A stretch of DNA of 64,000 nucleotides from an uncultured bacterium (lineage in GTDB: Bacteria; Cyanobacteriota; Vampirovibrionia; Gastranaerophilales; Gastranaerophilaceae): positions 1 through 64,000 of the forward strand of contig CASDWH010000021.1 of the NCBI GenBank assembly GCA_949284715.1. Direction: 5' to 3'. The position numbers were made by a program, and so were the translations under genes. Below the pieces are notes generated by a model. That model did no database searches, was not told the DNA's origin, and saw only the letters and a list, made by a program, of their open reading frames with translations. Of the stretch, positions 43,667-53,247 are shown one piece after another (the stretch's first letter is position 1; every line of letters starts with the position of its first letter).

Positions 43667-44429
43667 TTATAATTATGTTACTGATGCTATTAACCTGAAA
43701 TCATACAGCCTGAGTGATGCCGATAAAATTATCGTTCTATACTCAAAAGATAAAGGACTGATGAGAGGCGTCGCAAAAGGGTTAAAAAAGCCGCAGAGCA
43801 AGCTTGGTGCAAGAATGGATTTACTGGCTGCTAACAACTTAACTCTGATAAAAGGTAAAAACATGGACAGAATCTGCCAAGCTCAAACCCTTAATCAATT
43901 TAAAAATATAAGAACTGATATGAACAAAATTGTTTATTCTTCTTATATATCTGAAATTGTAACCAATTTTGGGGTTGAAGAAGATCCTTCAAGCAAAGAA
44001 ATATATGACCTTCTGTTTAAAGCCCTTTGCAGGATTGATACAGCCGGTTCACGAAAAGAAATCCTTATTGCCGTTATAAAATTTCAATTAAAAATTATGT
44101 TAATAGAAGGCTTTTCCCTTGAACTTGATTCCTGCCTTTGCTGCGGAAACCAGATTCTTGCAGAGGACATGTTCCTCTCGCTTGCAATGGGAGGGGTTGT
44201 TTGTAAAGAATGCTGCAAACCGCTTAACGTAAACCTTAAACTAAACCATAAAATCAGAGATTTTCTACAGGCAATGCTTCAATTTGATTTCAATTATGAA
44301 AGTGAGTACGACAAAAAAGCAACTGACAAAGTTCTTGATGTATGCTTCAATCTGTTAAACCGACATATTGAATCACATTCCACAAAGAAATTCAAATCAT
44401 TAAAAGCACTCAGCGTTGTACCGGCGTAA
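43659..44429 (+). CDS. recO: DNA repair protein RecO
   Basis: RecO loads RecA on SSB-coated single strands in the RecFOR gap-repair pathway. An N-terminal OB fold (KIIVLYSKDKGLMRGVAKGLKK) precedes a zinc-binding element with the pairs CLCCGN and CKECCK. The start chosen is the ATG at 43659, overlapping the pilT stop; an earlier GTG at 43632 would add nine unrelated residues. The length from this start is 256 residues, normal for the family. Confidence 0.9.
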   Translation: MNSYNYVTDAINLKSYSLSDADKIIVLYSKDKGLMRGVAKGLKKPQSKLGARMDLLAANNLTLIKGKNMDRICQAQTLNQFKNIRTDMNKIVYSSYISEIVTNFGVEEDPSSKEIYDLLFKALCRIDTAGSRKEILIAVIKFQLKIMLIEGFSLELDSCLCCGNQILAEDMFLSLAMGGVVCKECCKPLNVNLKLNHKIRDFLQAMLQFDFNYESEYDKKATDKVLDVCFNLLNRHIESHSTKKFKSLKALSVVPA

Positions 44430-44438
44430 CCGGTTTTT
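44420..44438 (+). terminator. Short rho-independent terminator at the recO end
   Basis: A 5-bp stem (ACCGG/CCGGT) with a 5-nt loop and a T5 run overlaps the recO stop codon and faces the convergent tolC-like gene. Confidence 0.55.
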
Positions 44439-45948
44439 AATTCTTTGTTTTTTCCTTCTTTATTTTATTTTTATGCTCATCAGGAAGTTCAACACCTTTG
44501 TCTAACTGCACTTCGCAGGGTTTCAAGTTTTTACCTACAGATTTTTCAAGATACGCCAGCGCTGAATTATACTGGTATAGAGAATTCAAGTAGCTCAGCA
44601 TTGCATTCTGATAAGCAACCTGCGCATCTTTTAACTCAGTAGGAGAACCCACGCCTACTTTATACCGTCCAAATGAGAGTTCGTAATTTTCTTTTGCCTG
44701 TTTAACGCCTAATGTTGCTACAGGTATCTGGTTTTTCTTTTCATTTAAATTATAATATGCCTGTTGAATATCAAGATAAATATTATTTTTTGTATTTAAA
44801 GCTTCAGAAATTTGTTTGGTATGCAAAGCTTTAGCTTCCTTAATCTGGTTCTTTAACAACATTCCGTTAATTGTAGGAAATGTTAAATATCCGCCCCAGT
44901 TGTAACCATAGTTATTAACAGGTGTTTTCCCGCCGACCTGAAACTGTCCTTCAAGCGTAAGCTGCGGCGCCCAGGATTTCTTCACAAGTTTTAAATTCTG
45001 CAAAGCACTCTCTACACGCAAATCAGCCATCTTATACTCGGGTCTGGATTCTTTTGCTATACACTCTGCCTGATCAAGAGTAATATGAACAGCATTATAT
45101 GTTAATCTATCAGCTAAAGAATATTTATCAAAATACGGAACACCCATTATATTATTTAATTTTGCAACAGCTACATCAACAGCATTTTCTGCCTGTATCA
45201 ATGTCAATTTGGAATTACTTAAATTAACTTCCGCTATTGTAACATCAACCTTAGGGCTTATACCTGATTCGTAATATGATTTTGCCTGATTATAAAACAA
45301 TGTATACTTATCGACCATATCTTTAGCAACATTCCGGTTTTCTTGCGCATAAAGTAATTGATAATATGCATCTTTGACTTGATAAACTACGTCGTTTATT
45401 ATTTCAGACAAATTCATTTTATATATTTTATTATCTATTTTTTGGATAGTTACCTGATTTTGGGTTACACCAAAATCGTAAAGCATCTGGCTTGCAGTAA
45501 TCTGCCCCAAAACCCAGTAGTTAAATATAAGGTCACGGCCGATAGCATCAGATAACTGGAGCTGTTTAATTCTTGTATAACCTGTCTGCCAGCTTAATGT
45601 AGGGAAATAATTAGACCACGCCTGACGGACACGGGCATCAGATGCAAGTATATCTTGCATTGCTGATTGTATTCTTGGATTATTTCCAAGCGCAATCCGC
45701 AGACAATCATCCAATCCTAAATCCGGAACACCTTGCTGTTCAGGCCCCGCTTCAACAGATCCTTCTATTCTTAATGTGTCATGACTGTTATTATAAGAAG
45801 GAACAAGCGGTTCAACCTGAGTACTATCGGGATACTCTTCTTCTACTATTATATTGCCTAATTCAAACTTCGGTATCACATTTGCTAAAACCGGGGTTTG
45901 AGCAACAGAAAATACAGTTAATAGAAATAAGGCTGTTATCCTTTTCAT
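44437..45948 (-). CDS. TolC-family outer membrane efflux protein
   Basis: The 503-residue protein begins with a signal peptide (MKRITALFLLTVFSVAQTPVLA). It has two OEP repeats typical of TolC: long alpha-helical coiled-coil stretches with LGLDDCLRIALGNNPRI and LDQAECIAKESRPEYK at the repeat starts. An exit duct through the outer membrane would pair with the RND pump encoded just upstream. It is the last gene of the adaptor-pump-TolC operon and overlaps the pump by 4 bases. Confidence 0.92.
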   Translation of the reverse strand: MKRITALFLLTVFSVAQTPVLANVIPKFELGNIIVEEEYPDSTQVEPLVPSYNNSHDTLRIEGSVEAGPEQQGVPDLGLDDCLRIALGNNPRIQSAMQDILASDARVRQAWSNYFPTLSWQTGYTRIKQLQLSDAIGRDLIFNYWVLGQITASQMLYDFGVTQNQVTIQKIDNKIYKMNLSEIINDVVYQVKDAYYQLLYAQENRNVAKDMVDKYTLFYNQAKSYYESGISPKVDVTIAEVNLSNSKLTLIQAENAVDVAVAKLNNIMGVPYFDKYSLADRLTYNAVHITLDQAECIAKESRPEYKMADLRVESALQNLKLVKKSWAPQLTLEGQFQVGGKTPVNNYGYNWGGYLTFPTINGMLLKNQIKEAKALHTKQISEALNTKNNIYLDIQQAYYNLNEKKNQIPVATLGVKQAKENYELSFGRYKVGVGSPTELKDAQVAYQNAMLSYLNSLYQYNSALAYLEKSVGKNLKPCEVQLDKGVELPDEHKNKIKKEKTKN

Positions 45949-48900
45949 TTTCTGCCTCCTGACTTTCTATTTCCCATAAATGCATAAAATCTTTGTTTCA
46001 TCTGGGTAATCATTGAGAAAAACGCAGGTACCAAAATTGTACCGAGAGTTGTAACAGCTAACATACCGCCAAATACGGATATACCAATAGAATGTCTGGA
46101 ACCGGCACCTGCACCCTGTGCAAATACTAGCGGTAGCAAACCAAGAAGGAATGCAATAGCCGTCATCATAACCGCCCTGAATCTTAATTTAGCAGCCTGC
46201 ATCGCCGCATCATGATAATTCAGTCCGTCTTTTTCCATAGCATCCTTTGCAAACTCAACAATAAGAATTGCCTGCTTTGTACTTAAACCTATAAGCATTA
46301 CCAGACCGATTTGCGCATATATATCAAGAGATAAGCCGCATACATATTGTAAAAACAGCGCACCCAGCATTGATACCGGAGCAATAAGCATAACCGCCAT
46401 AGGCAGTGTCCAGCTTTCATAAAGCGCTACAAGGAACAAATATACAAATATTAATGCAATTGTTAATATCGGCCCGATTTGTCCGGCAGATTTTTGTTCC
46501 TGCAAAGAAGTACCAGACCATTCAAACCCCATATCACGCGGGAGAACTTCATCCGAAATTTTTTCCATCTCTGCCATTGCCTGACCGGAGCTTACGTTAT
46601 CTGAAGGTGTACCATTCAGTGTAATTGCCGGATAAAGGTTAAACCTTGTTAATGAGTACGGCCCGATAATATCTTTAACATTAATTACTGCCGTCAGCGG
46701 AACCATTCTGCCGACTTTATTTTTTACAAAGATTTTGGATAAATCAGACGGTACTGTACGGTACTCTGAATCAGCCTGCATATATACACGGTAAACCCGA
46801 CCGTATTTATTAAAGTCGTTTATATATGTAGAAGCAAACTGGGCTGCAAGCGTATTATAAATTTCAGATATATCAACCTGCTGTGCAGTTGCTTTTTCTT
46901 CATCAATTTCTATAATTTTTTGAGGCATAGAAGCTGTATAAGAGGTATATATACTCTTAAACTTGGGGGATTGCATTACTGCACCCATTAGTTTTTGTGC
47001 CTCTGTATACAGTTCATCAGGTGTTCTATCACCTCTATCAAGAAGCTGATATTCAAACCCGCCGAACATACTCATACCGGAAATAGCCGCAGGCTGGGTT
47101 GTAAACACGGTTGCTTTTGAATAACCGGAGGTAATTTTATTAATCTCGGAAATTATATTATTAATCTGAAGCTTAGCAGATTTTCTTTTGCCCCACGGTT
47201 CTAAATCTGTGATAAGAAGTGCTGTATTATCACCATTAAATCCTACAATAGAAAGCATCGTTTCTACCCCCGGAATCTTAGCAAATTCCGAAGCCAATTC
47301 TCTTGCGACAGTATTTGTTCTGGTTAAAGTAGCACCATCCGGAAGTTGAATTTGGGAAATCAACGCACCGCGATCTTCATCCGGCAGAAATCCGGTCGGA
47401 ATAACCTTGGACATTCCAAGAATAAAAATAATTATTCCTAGTAATACAAGTATTGTTTTCTTTGGTGATGACACAAAATAATTTACAACGACCAGATATT
47501 TTTCTCTCAACTGGTCAAACCATATATTAAATTTTTTAATATACTTATTTTCTTTAATCTGGTCGCCTGATTTAAGAATAAGAGAACATAGAGCGGGAGA
47601 AAGCGTAAGAGCTACAACAGCAGATAAACCTATTGAGGTTGCAATGCATATCGCAAACTGCCTGAACATCTGCCCGGTAATACCTGACATAAACGATACA
47701 GGAACAAACACAGCCATTAAAACAAGAGATGTAGCAACAACTGCATTAAATACCTCTTCCATTGTTATTTCGGTCGCAGTTTTTGGATCTTTACCCTCCT
47801 GTATGTGCCGCTGCGTATTTTCAAGTACTACAATTGCATCGTCAACTACCAGACCAACGGCCAAAACCAAACTAAATAATATTAACAGGTTTATTGAGAA
47901 TCCAAATAATACAAGGAAAATAAATACACCCAGTAAAGATACCGGAATCGCACAAAAAGGAATAAATGCAGCACGCGCAGTTCCTAAGAACACATAAGTT
48001 ACTATACTTACAAGAATAATAGCAAGAACTATCGCGTGTATAACTTCATTAATAGATTCCTGAATGAACTCTGTCTGGTCATACTGTATAGAGTATACCA
48101 AATCCGGCGGAAAACGTTTGCTTAATTCAGCAATTTTGGCCTTAACTTTTTTAACCAGATCAATAGCATTTGCTTCAGGTAACTGGTTAACCATAATAAC
48201 CGAACACTCATCACCATCCACATCGGACATAGATGTATATTTTTCTGCTCCCAGTTCTACGCGGGCAATATCTTTAATTTTTATATTTGAACCATCTGTA
48301 TTTGATTTAATAATTATATTTTCAAATTCTTCAACATCCTTTAAACGACCGGTTGTCCGAAGCGTAAACTTAATCATTTGCGGAGTATCAATCGGTTCAA
48401 CACCAATGTTACCGGCAGGAGTCTGAACGTTTTGCGCAGAAATTGCAGCAGAAACATCTGCAACAGACACTCCTAAACTTGCCATTTTATCCGGCTTTAA
48501 CCATATACGCATTGAATAATCGCCTGCGCCGTAAACATTAACTGTACCAATACCGTGAATTCTGGCGATTTCATCTTTAATATACATGGTAGCATAGTTT
48601 GCAAGATACAACGAATTATAAGTATGGTTCGGCGAAGTTAATGCTATCATTAGAACCCCGGGGCCGCCGGTTGATTTTCTTACAGTCAGACCGTAGTTCC
48701 TTACCTGATCAGGCAAACGCGGAGTTACAAGCTGCAACTGGTTTTGAACATTTACCAGAGCCATATCCGGGTCTGAACCGATTTCAAAATATAACGTCAA
48801 TTGATAGGAACCGTTTGATGATGTTGATGACATATATATCATATTTTCAACACCATTCAACTGTAATTCTACCGGTGCTGCGACTGTTGACGTAATAACG

Positions 48901-49067
48901 TCAGAACTTGCTCCTGCATACGTTGCCTGAACTATAACCTGCGGCGGAGTAATAGAAGGATATTCTTCTAACGGCAGCGTAGGTATAGCAATTAAACCGG
49001 CAAGTATAATTACCAGAGATATTACAATTGCAAACTTTGGTCTTTGTATAAATAAATTGCCTGCCAT
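45945..49067 (-). CDS. RND efflux pump, HAE1/AcrB family
   Basis: The 1040-residue inner-membrane proton/drug antiporter has twelve transmembrane helices and two large periplasmic loops. N-terminal FIQRPKFAIVISLVIIL and PTLPLEEYPSITPPQV, GLVVDDAIVVLENTQRH in TM4 with the proton-relay Asp pair, and the late TM10 Lys-containing region (GLSTKQAILIVEFAKD) all match HAE1. The substrate range cannot be read from sequence. It lies 2 bases downstream of the adaptor gene in the operon. Confidence 0.95.
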   Translation of the reverse strand: MAGNLFIQRPKFAIVISLVIILAGLIAIPTLPLEEYPSITPPQVIVQATYAGASSDVITSTVAAPVELQLNGVENMIYMSSTSSNGSYQLTLYFEIGSDPDMALVNVQNQLQLVTPRLPDQVRNYGLTVRKSTGGPGVLMIALTSPNHTYNSLYLANYATMYIKDEIARIHGIGTVNVYGAGDYSMRIWLKPDKMASLGVSVADVSAAISAQNVQTPAGNIGVEPIDTPQMIKFTLRTTGRLKDVEEFENIIIKSNTDGSNIKIKDIARVELGAEKYTSMSDVDGDECSVIMVNQLPEANAIDLVKKVKAKIAELSKRFPPDLVYSIQYDQTEFIQESINEVIHAIVLAIILVSIVTYVFLGTARAAFIPFCAIPVSLLGVFIFLVLFGFSINLLILFSLVLAVGLVVDDAIVVLENTQRHIQEGKDPKTATEITMEEVFNAVVATSLVLMAVFVPVSFMSGITGQMFRQFAICIATSIGLSAVVALTLSPALCSLILKSGDQIKENKYIKKFNIWFDQLREKYLVVVNYFVSSPKKTILVLLGIIIFILGMSKVIPTGFLPDEDRGALISQIQLPDGATLTRTNTVARELASEFAKIPGVETMLSIVGFNGDNTALLITDLEPWGKRKSAKLQINNIISEINKITSGYSKATVFTTQPAAISGMSMFGGFEYQLLDRGDRTPDELYTEAQKLMGAVMQSPKFKSIYTSYTASMPQKIIEIDEEKATAQQVDISEIYNTLAAQFASTYINDFNKYGRVYRVYMQADSEYRTVPSDLSKIFVKNKVGRMVPLTAVINVKDIIGPYSLTRFNLYPAITLNGTPSDNVSSGQAMAEMEKISDEVLPRDMGFEWSGTSLQEQKSAGQIGPILTIALIFVYLFLVALYESWTLPMAVMLIAPVSMLGALFLQYVCGLSLDIYAQIGLVMLIGLSTKQAILIVEFAKDAMEKDGLNYHDAAMQAAKLRFRAVMMTAIAFLLGLLPLVFAQGAGAGSRHSIGISVFGGMLAVTTLGTILVPAFFSMITQMKQRFYAFMGNRKSGGRK

Positions 49068-49069
49068 AA

Positions 49070-50275
49070 CTAATCTGCCTTATTATCCTTCTTATTAAAC
49101 AAACCTTTAATCAAATCAATCAATGAGCGTTTTTCTTTAACGGGAGCTTTTGCCACGATTTTATCAACAATTTTAACCGGCTGACCCGCTATAACTTTTT
49201 GTAATCCTGCTACAATAACTTTATCGCCGGGATTAATTCCGCTTGATACTATCCATTTGCCGCCTTGCTGAACAGTTGTTTTTATATACACAAGTCTTGG
49301 GAGGTTTTGTTCATCAAGTTTATATACATATTGTCCCTCCTGATTTTCCATAACAGACTCAACAGGAACAGTCGGCATCGGAGCTTTGTTATTTGAGAAT
49401 ATGATAATTCTCCCGTAATCTCCCTGTATCAACTCCCCGTGCGGATTTTTAAATGTAGCACGCAAAGTTATTGTTCCGGTAGTTTCATCAACTTTATTAT
49501 CGCGAAAATCTTGAACACCTTTTTCACCATAAAGCATACCCGTTGAGAACTTATATTCGACTGTCCGGTTAACATTTGCACTGCCGTCTATTTTATTTAA
49601 CGTAGCATAATCTTTTGAATCAATCGGGAAAGTTACATACATAGGATCTTCACTGTTAATAGTTGTTAAATACCCGGCCTGTGCGTTAACATAGTTTCCG
49701 ACTGTAACATTAATTATACCGATACGGCCGTCAACAGGGGCCTTTACCTGCGTATAACCGTAATTTCTCAATGCATCATTATACGCGCCTTCGGTTAATG
49801 AAACCTGCGCTCTGTACGCATCGCGCTGTGCGAGCATATTATCATAATCAGACCTCGCAACATAATCTTTTTGGACTAGTTCCTCATATCTTGCAAGCTG
49901 TTTTTCATAATAGTTAAGCTGCGCACGGGCATTATCAAGGTTGCCTTTTGCCTGTTGAACAGCAAGTTTGTATTCAAGAGGTTCAATTTCAAACAAAAGC
50001 TGACCGGCTTTTACAAAATCACCTTCTTTAAAATAGCTTTTTGTAAGATAACCGCTTATACGTGCTGTAACCTCAACCCGGTATTTTGAGCTAACTCTTG
50101 CAGGCGCTTCAAAAGAGTACGTTACAGGGGTACTGCTTACCTCCTGCACAGTTACCGCCGGAGCAGATGCAGCACCGCGCTTCCCCGCGTTCATTGTAGA
50201 AAAATGACTGTACAATGCCCGTGCAGCAATAAGTCCGAACATTATCAATAAAATTAAAATAATTTTGCCTCTCAT
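49070..50275 (-). CDS. RND periplasmic adaptor (membrane fusion protein)
   Basis: The 401-residue protein is anchored by an N-terminal hydrophobic segment (about residues 4-20). It has the lipoyl-like/barrel-sandwich domain (GYLTKSYFKEGDFVKAGQLLFEIEP), a coiled-coil hairpin (QAKGNLDNARAQLNYYEKQLARYEELVQKDYVARSDYD), and beta-barrel and membrane-proximal domains. It bridges pump and TolC channel. It is the first gene of the operon, expressed from a strong promoter with an overlapping operator-like palindrome at 50384-50430. Confidence 0.93.
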   Translation of the reverse strand: MRGKIILILLIMFGLIAARALYSHFSTMNAGKRGAASAPAVTVQEVSSTPVTYSFEAPARVSSKYRVEVTARISGYLTKSYFKEGDFVKAGQLLFEIEPLEYKLAVQQAKGNLDNARAQLNYYEKQLARYEELVQKDYVARSDYDNMLAQRDAYRAQVSLTEGAYNDALRNYGYTQVKAPVDGRIGIINVTVGNYVNAQAGYLTTINSEDPMYVTFPIDSKDYATLNKIDGSANVNRTVEYKFSTGMLYGEKGVQDFRDNKVDETTGTITLRATFKNPHGELIQGDYGRIIIFSNNKAPMPTVPVESVMENQEGQYVYKLDEQNLPRLVYIKTTVQQGGKWIVSSGINPGDKVIVAGLQKVIAGQPVKIVDKIVAKAPVKEKRSLIDLIKGLFNKKDNKAD

Positions 50276-50383
50276 GTTTCCTCACCGTTTTTGCGCAGAC
50301 AAACAGGTTCCTTTTTTATATTTCTCCTGCCCAATGCGTAATATATATCATGTTGTCCAGTTTTTTATTTTCCCCACGTTATA

Positions 50384-50430
50384 TGTGGAACTTTCCACAC
50401 AATGATAACACTAACACATGTCATTGTCAA
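50384..50430 (-). promoter_or_regulatory. Promoter and palindromic operator of the RND operon
   Basis: On the minus strand TTGACA (50425-50430), a 17-base spacer and TATCAT (50402-50407) make a near-ideal sigma-70 promoter. Right behind the -10 box, over the expected transcription start, lies the perfect palindrome TGTGGAAAGTTCCACA (50384-50399). Its position fits a repressor site. No regulator gene is adjacent. Confidence 0.75.
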
Positions 50431-50464
50431 GAACAGTTATATAAAGAATAAGGGTTATTTTTTA

Positions 50465-51745
50465 TTAAAGAATTCTGCCGTATAATCTGCCGGAATCAAC
50501 AACAATTTCTACATTTTGCAGAGTATTATACAAACCGGGTTTATCAGACTTAATTATTAATGTCAAATAGTTGCGCGTAATTCCCTTATACATACCAGTC
50601 CGTTTATCCGGGCGCTTTTCTATTAATACCTCTTCTTTACTACCATTATTTAAATTTAAAAATTCACTGTATTTTTTAGCCGATAATTTTTTTATTATAT
50701 CTGCCCTCGCAGTTTTTTCTTCCAATGAAACCTGATCAGGCATAGTTTCAGCAGCAGTCCCTTTCCTTAATGAATAAGGGAATGTATGTATTCTAGTTAA
50801 CCCTGAACGCTCCAAATTTTTATATGTACAGTTAAAATCTTCATCAGTTTCCCCGGGAAAACCTGCAATAATGTCAGCACCTAAAAAAGGATTTTGCCAT
50901 CTCTTTTTTATATCTTCTATTTGGTCAAGATAGTCTTCTGTTCTATAAAACCTGTTCATTGCTCTTAATGTCTTATCACAAGCCGATTGCAGCGATAAAT
51001 GAAAATGCGGGCAGAATTTTTCTGAGGATTGTAAAAAGTCTAATAATTCTTCATCTATTTCAGACGGGTTAAGAGAACCAAGACGATAGCGCGGAATTTT
51101 TGTTTTTTCTATCTCTTTTAAAAGGTCAATAAGTGACTTACCAAACTCTCTACCCCACTGTCCGATATGAATCCCCGTAAGCATAACCTCTTTATATCCA
51201 TGCTCTGCGTAAAGATTGATTTGTTTGACAAGAAAGTCCGCTTCCGCACTCCGGCTCTTTCCTCGGGCAAACGGAATTATACAATAAGAACACCGACTGT
51301 TACACCCATCCTGAATTTTTAACCCGATACGGGTTTTGTATATATCATTGAGAACAGTGTATGTAAACCCGTCTTTGTTCATCAAATCAGTAACGCTGCA
51401 GCTATTTTTATCAGAAAGATACCGGCTTATATTCAATTTTTCATCATTACCAAGAACAATATCAACATAATCAAGCGCTAAAAGTTCTTCCTTCTTAACC
51501 TGAGCAGTACATCCGGTTATAACATTAATAATATTAGGATTTTCATGTTTTGCGTTCCGTAAAAGGTAAAGGGCTTCATTATCACTTTTATGTGTAACAG
51601 TACACGAGTTTAAGATAAAAAAATCCGCCTCGGTAGTTTTTTCTACTTCCTGATACCCGTTAGCAACAAGATTTTCGGTTATTATACCGCCCTCATACTG
51701 GTTAGCTTTACACCCCATAGTTTTTAATACAAACTTTAACGCCAT
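50465..51745 (-). CDS. mtaB: tRNA (N6-threonylcarbamoyladenosine(37)-C2)-methylthiotransferase MtaB
   Basis: This radical-SAM enzyme methylthiolates t6A37 in ANN-decoding tRNAs. N-terminal MTTase cysteines appear in KTMGCKANQYEGG and LNSCTVTHKSD. The radical-SAM motif is CNSRCSYC, with IIPFARGKSRS after it, and the C-terminus is a TRAM domain. GCKANQYE and PFARGKSRS are the MtaB-type variants of the MiaB family. It is co-directional with manC, 10 bases apart. Confidence 0.9.
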   Translation of the reverse strand: MALKFVLKTMGCKANQYEGGIITENLVANGYQEVEKTTEADFFILNSCTVTHKSDNEALYLLRNAKHENPNIINVITGCTAQVKKEELLALDYVDIVLGNDEKLNISRYLSDKNSCSVTDLMNKDGFTYTVLNDIYKTRIGLKIQDGCNSRCSYCIIPFARGKSRSAEADFLVKQINLYAEHGYKEVMLTGIHIGQWGREFGKSLIDLLKEIEKTKIPRYRLGSLNPSEIDEELLDFLQSSEKFCPHFHLSLQSACDKTLRAMNRFYRTEDYLDQIEDIKKRWQNPFLGADIIAGFPGETDEDFNCTYKNLERSGLTRIHTFPYSLRKGTAAETMPDQVSLEEKTARADIIKKLSAKKYSEFLNLNNGSKEEVLIEKRPDKRTGMYKGITRNYLTLIIKSDKPGLYNTLQNVEIVVDSGRLYGRIL

Positions 51746-51755
51746 AATACTTAAT

Positions 51756-53141
51756 CTATACCCTGCCGTACATATCTTCGTATCTTATAATATCTTCTTC
51801 AATAAGCGGGTCGCCTAATTGAACTTCAATAACTTTTATCGGCTCTTTATACGGATTTTGCAAAGAGTGAATAGCCTTTAAAGGTATATCTATACTGTTT
51901 CCCGGACTCAATATATAATCCTTGCCCTCTAATACAACTTTAGCAGTACCGGCTAGTATAACCCAATGCTCGCTTCTAAAGTTATGTGACTGGACAGATA
52001 ATTTCTGCCCGGGATTTACCTGTATCATTTTAGTCAAAAATCCGTCACCTTGATTCAATACAGTATAAAATCCCCAGGGGCGAAAAACCGTCTTATGAAT
52101 AAGATGTGTATCGTCATTTTGTTGTTTTAAAATATCATATATTTTTTTTACATCCTGTGTTCTGTCTTTTTTGCAAGCCAGTATTGCATCTTCTGTTTCA
52201 ACAAGAACCGTATCTTCAAGGCCTATTGTGGCACAAAGCTTGGAGGAGGAATAAACCAGCGAGTTTTTAGAATCCAGGTCTATAACATGCCCGACTAAAG
52301 CATTTCCGTTTTCATCCTTTTTTTCTGATTCATAAATAGATGACCAGGAACCTAAATCGCTCCAATCACATTCCAGTTTTACAAGTGCGATTTTATCTGA
52401 TTTTTCCATAACTGCATAATCAATAGAAATATTCGGCATGCGTTCATATTCTATATAAGGAACTTCGTCTGATTTTGAAAAATCTAACCTGTCAAATATA
52501 CAATATATTTCAGGAGAATACTTTTTTAATTCGTTCATAAATACAGACGCTTTAAACATAAAGATACCGGAATTCCAAAAATATTTTCCGGTTGTCACAT
52601 ACGCCTCTGCCTGTTCATAATCAGGTTTTTCAACGAATTTATCGACTTTATAACCTTCATTCAGTGGTTCAGAAACTTTAATATAACCGTACCCCGTTTC
52701 AGGATAAGAGGGCTGAACCCCAAATGTTACCAAATACCCTGATTTAGCAAGATTTTCACCTTTTTCTATTGAACTTCTAAACTTCTCAATATCTTTAATA
52801 ACATGGTCTGAGGGAACAACTAGTACCACACCATCAGCTTTGTTTGACAGAATATTTTTCACCGCAATGGCTATTGCAGGGGCAGTATTTCTGGAAATAG
52901 GTTCTGATAGAACTTTTAAACCTTCACCGTTCTTTGAAAGCTGGGATTTAACATTTGCTAAATGCTTTACTCCGGTTGTTGCAATAATATTCTCATGCGG
53001 AATAAATTTTGCCAGTCTTTTGTATGTTGCCTGCAACAAACTATCTTCATTTTGAATATTCAACAACTGTTTCGGATACAATTCCCTGGACATAGGCCAT
53101 AAACGGCTGCCGGATCCCCCTGCTAATATAATTCCGTACAA
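51756..53141 (-). CDS. manC: Mannose-1-phosphate guanylyltransferase / mannose-6-phosphate isomerase
   Basis: This bifunctional sugar-nucleotide enzyme makes GDP-mannose for surface polysaccharides. The N-terminal nucleotidyltransferase has LAGGSGSRLWPMSRELYPKQLL and the FVEKPD motif. A C-terminal cupin (RPWGFYTVLNQGDGFLTKMIQVNPGQKLSVQSHNFRSEHW) carries the isomerase type II domain. It is full length (461 aa) and preceded by GGAGGG. GDP-mannose would feed a surface polysaccharide or glycan; no glycosyltransferase is nearby. Confidence 0.94.
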   Translation of the reverse strand: MYGIILAGGSGSRLWPMSRELYPKQLLNIQNEDSLLQATYKRLAKFIPHENIIATTGVKHLANVKSQLSKNGEGLKVLSEPISRNTAPAIAIAVKNILSNKADGVVLVVPSDHVIKDIEKFRSSIEKGENLAKSGYLVTFGVQPSYPETGYGYIKVSEPLNEGYKVDKFVEKPDYEQAEAYVTTGKYFWNSGIFMFKASVFMNELKKYSPEIYCIFDRLDFSKSDEVPYIEYERMPNISIDYAVMEKSDKIALVKLECDWSDLGSWSSIYESEKKDENGNALVGHVIDLDSKNSLVYSSSKLCATIGLEDTVLVETEDAILACKKDRTQDVKKIYDILKQQNDDTHLIHKTVFRPWGFYTVLNQGDGFLTKMIQVNPGQKLSVQSHNFRSEHWVILAGTAKVVLEGKDYILSPGNSIDIPLKAIHSLQNPYKEPIKVIEVQLGDPLIEEDIIRYEDMYGRV

Positions 53142-53202
53142 AATACCCTCCTAAACTTTATAATATATTTTACAAGAAATATAATAAAATCACAACATTA
53201 TA

Positions 53203-53230
53203 ATAAAAAAGGGCGGGAACACTCCCGCCC
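53203..53230 (-). terminator. Rho-independent terminator of fusA
   Basis: GC-rich 7-bp stem (GGGCGGG/CCCGCCC) with a 6-nt loop and a T run on the minus strand, just after the fusA stop codon. Confidence 0.92.
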
Positions 53231-53247
53231 CTTTGATTTCTTAGAAC

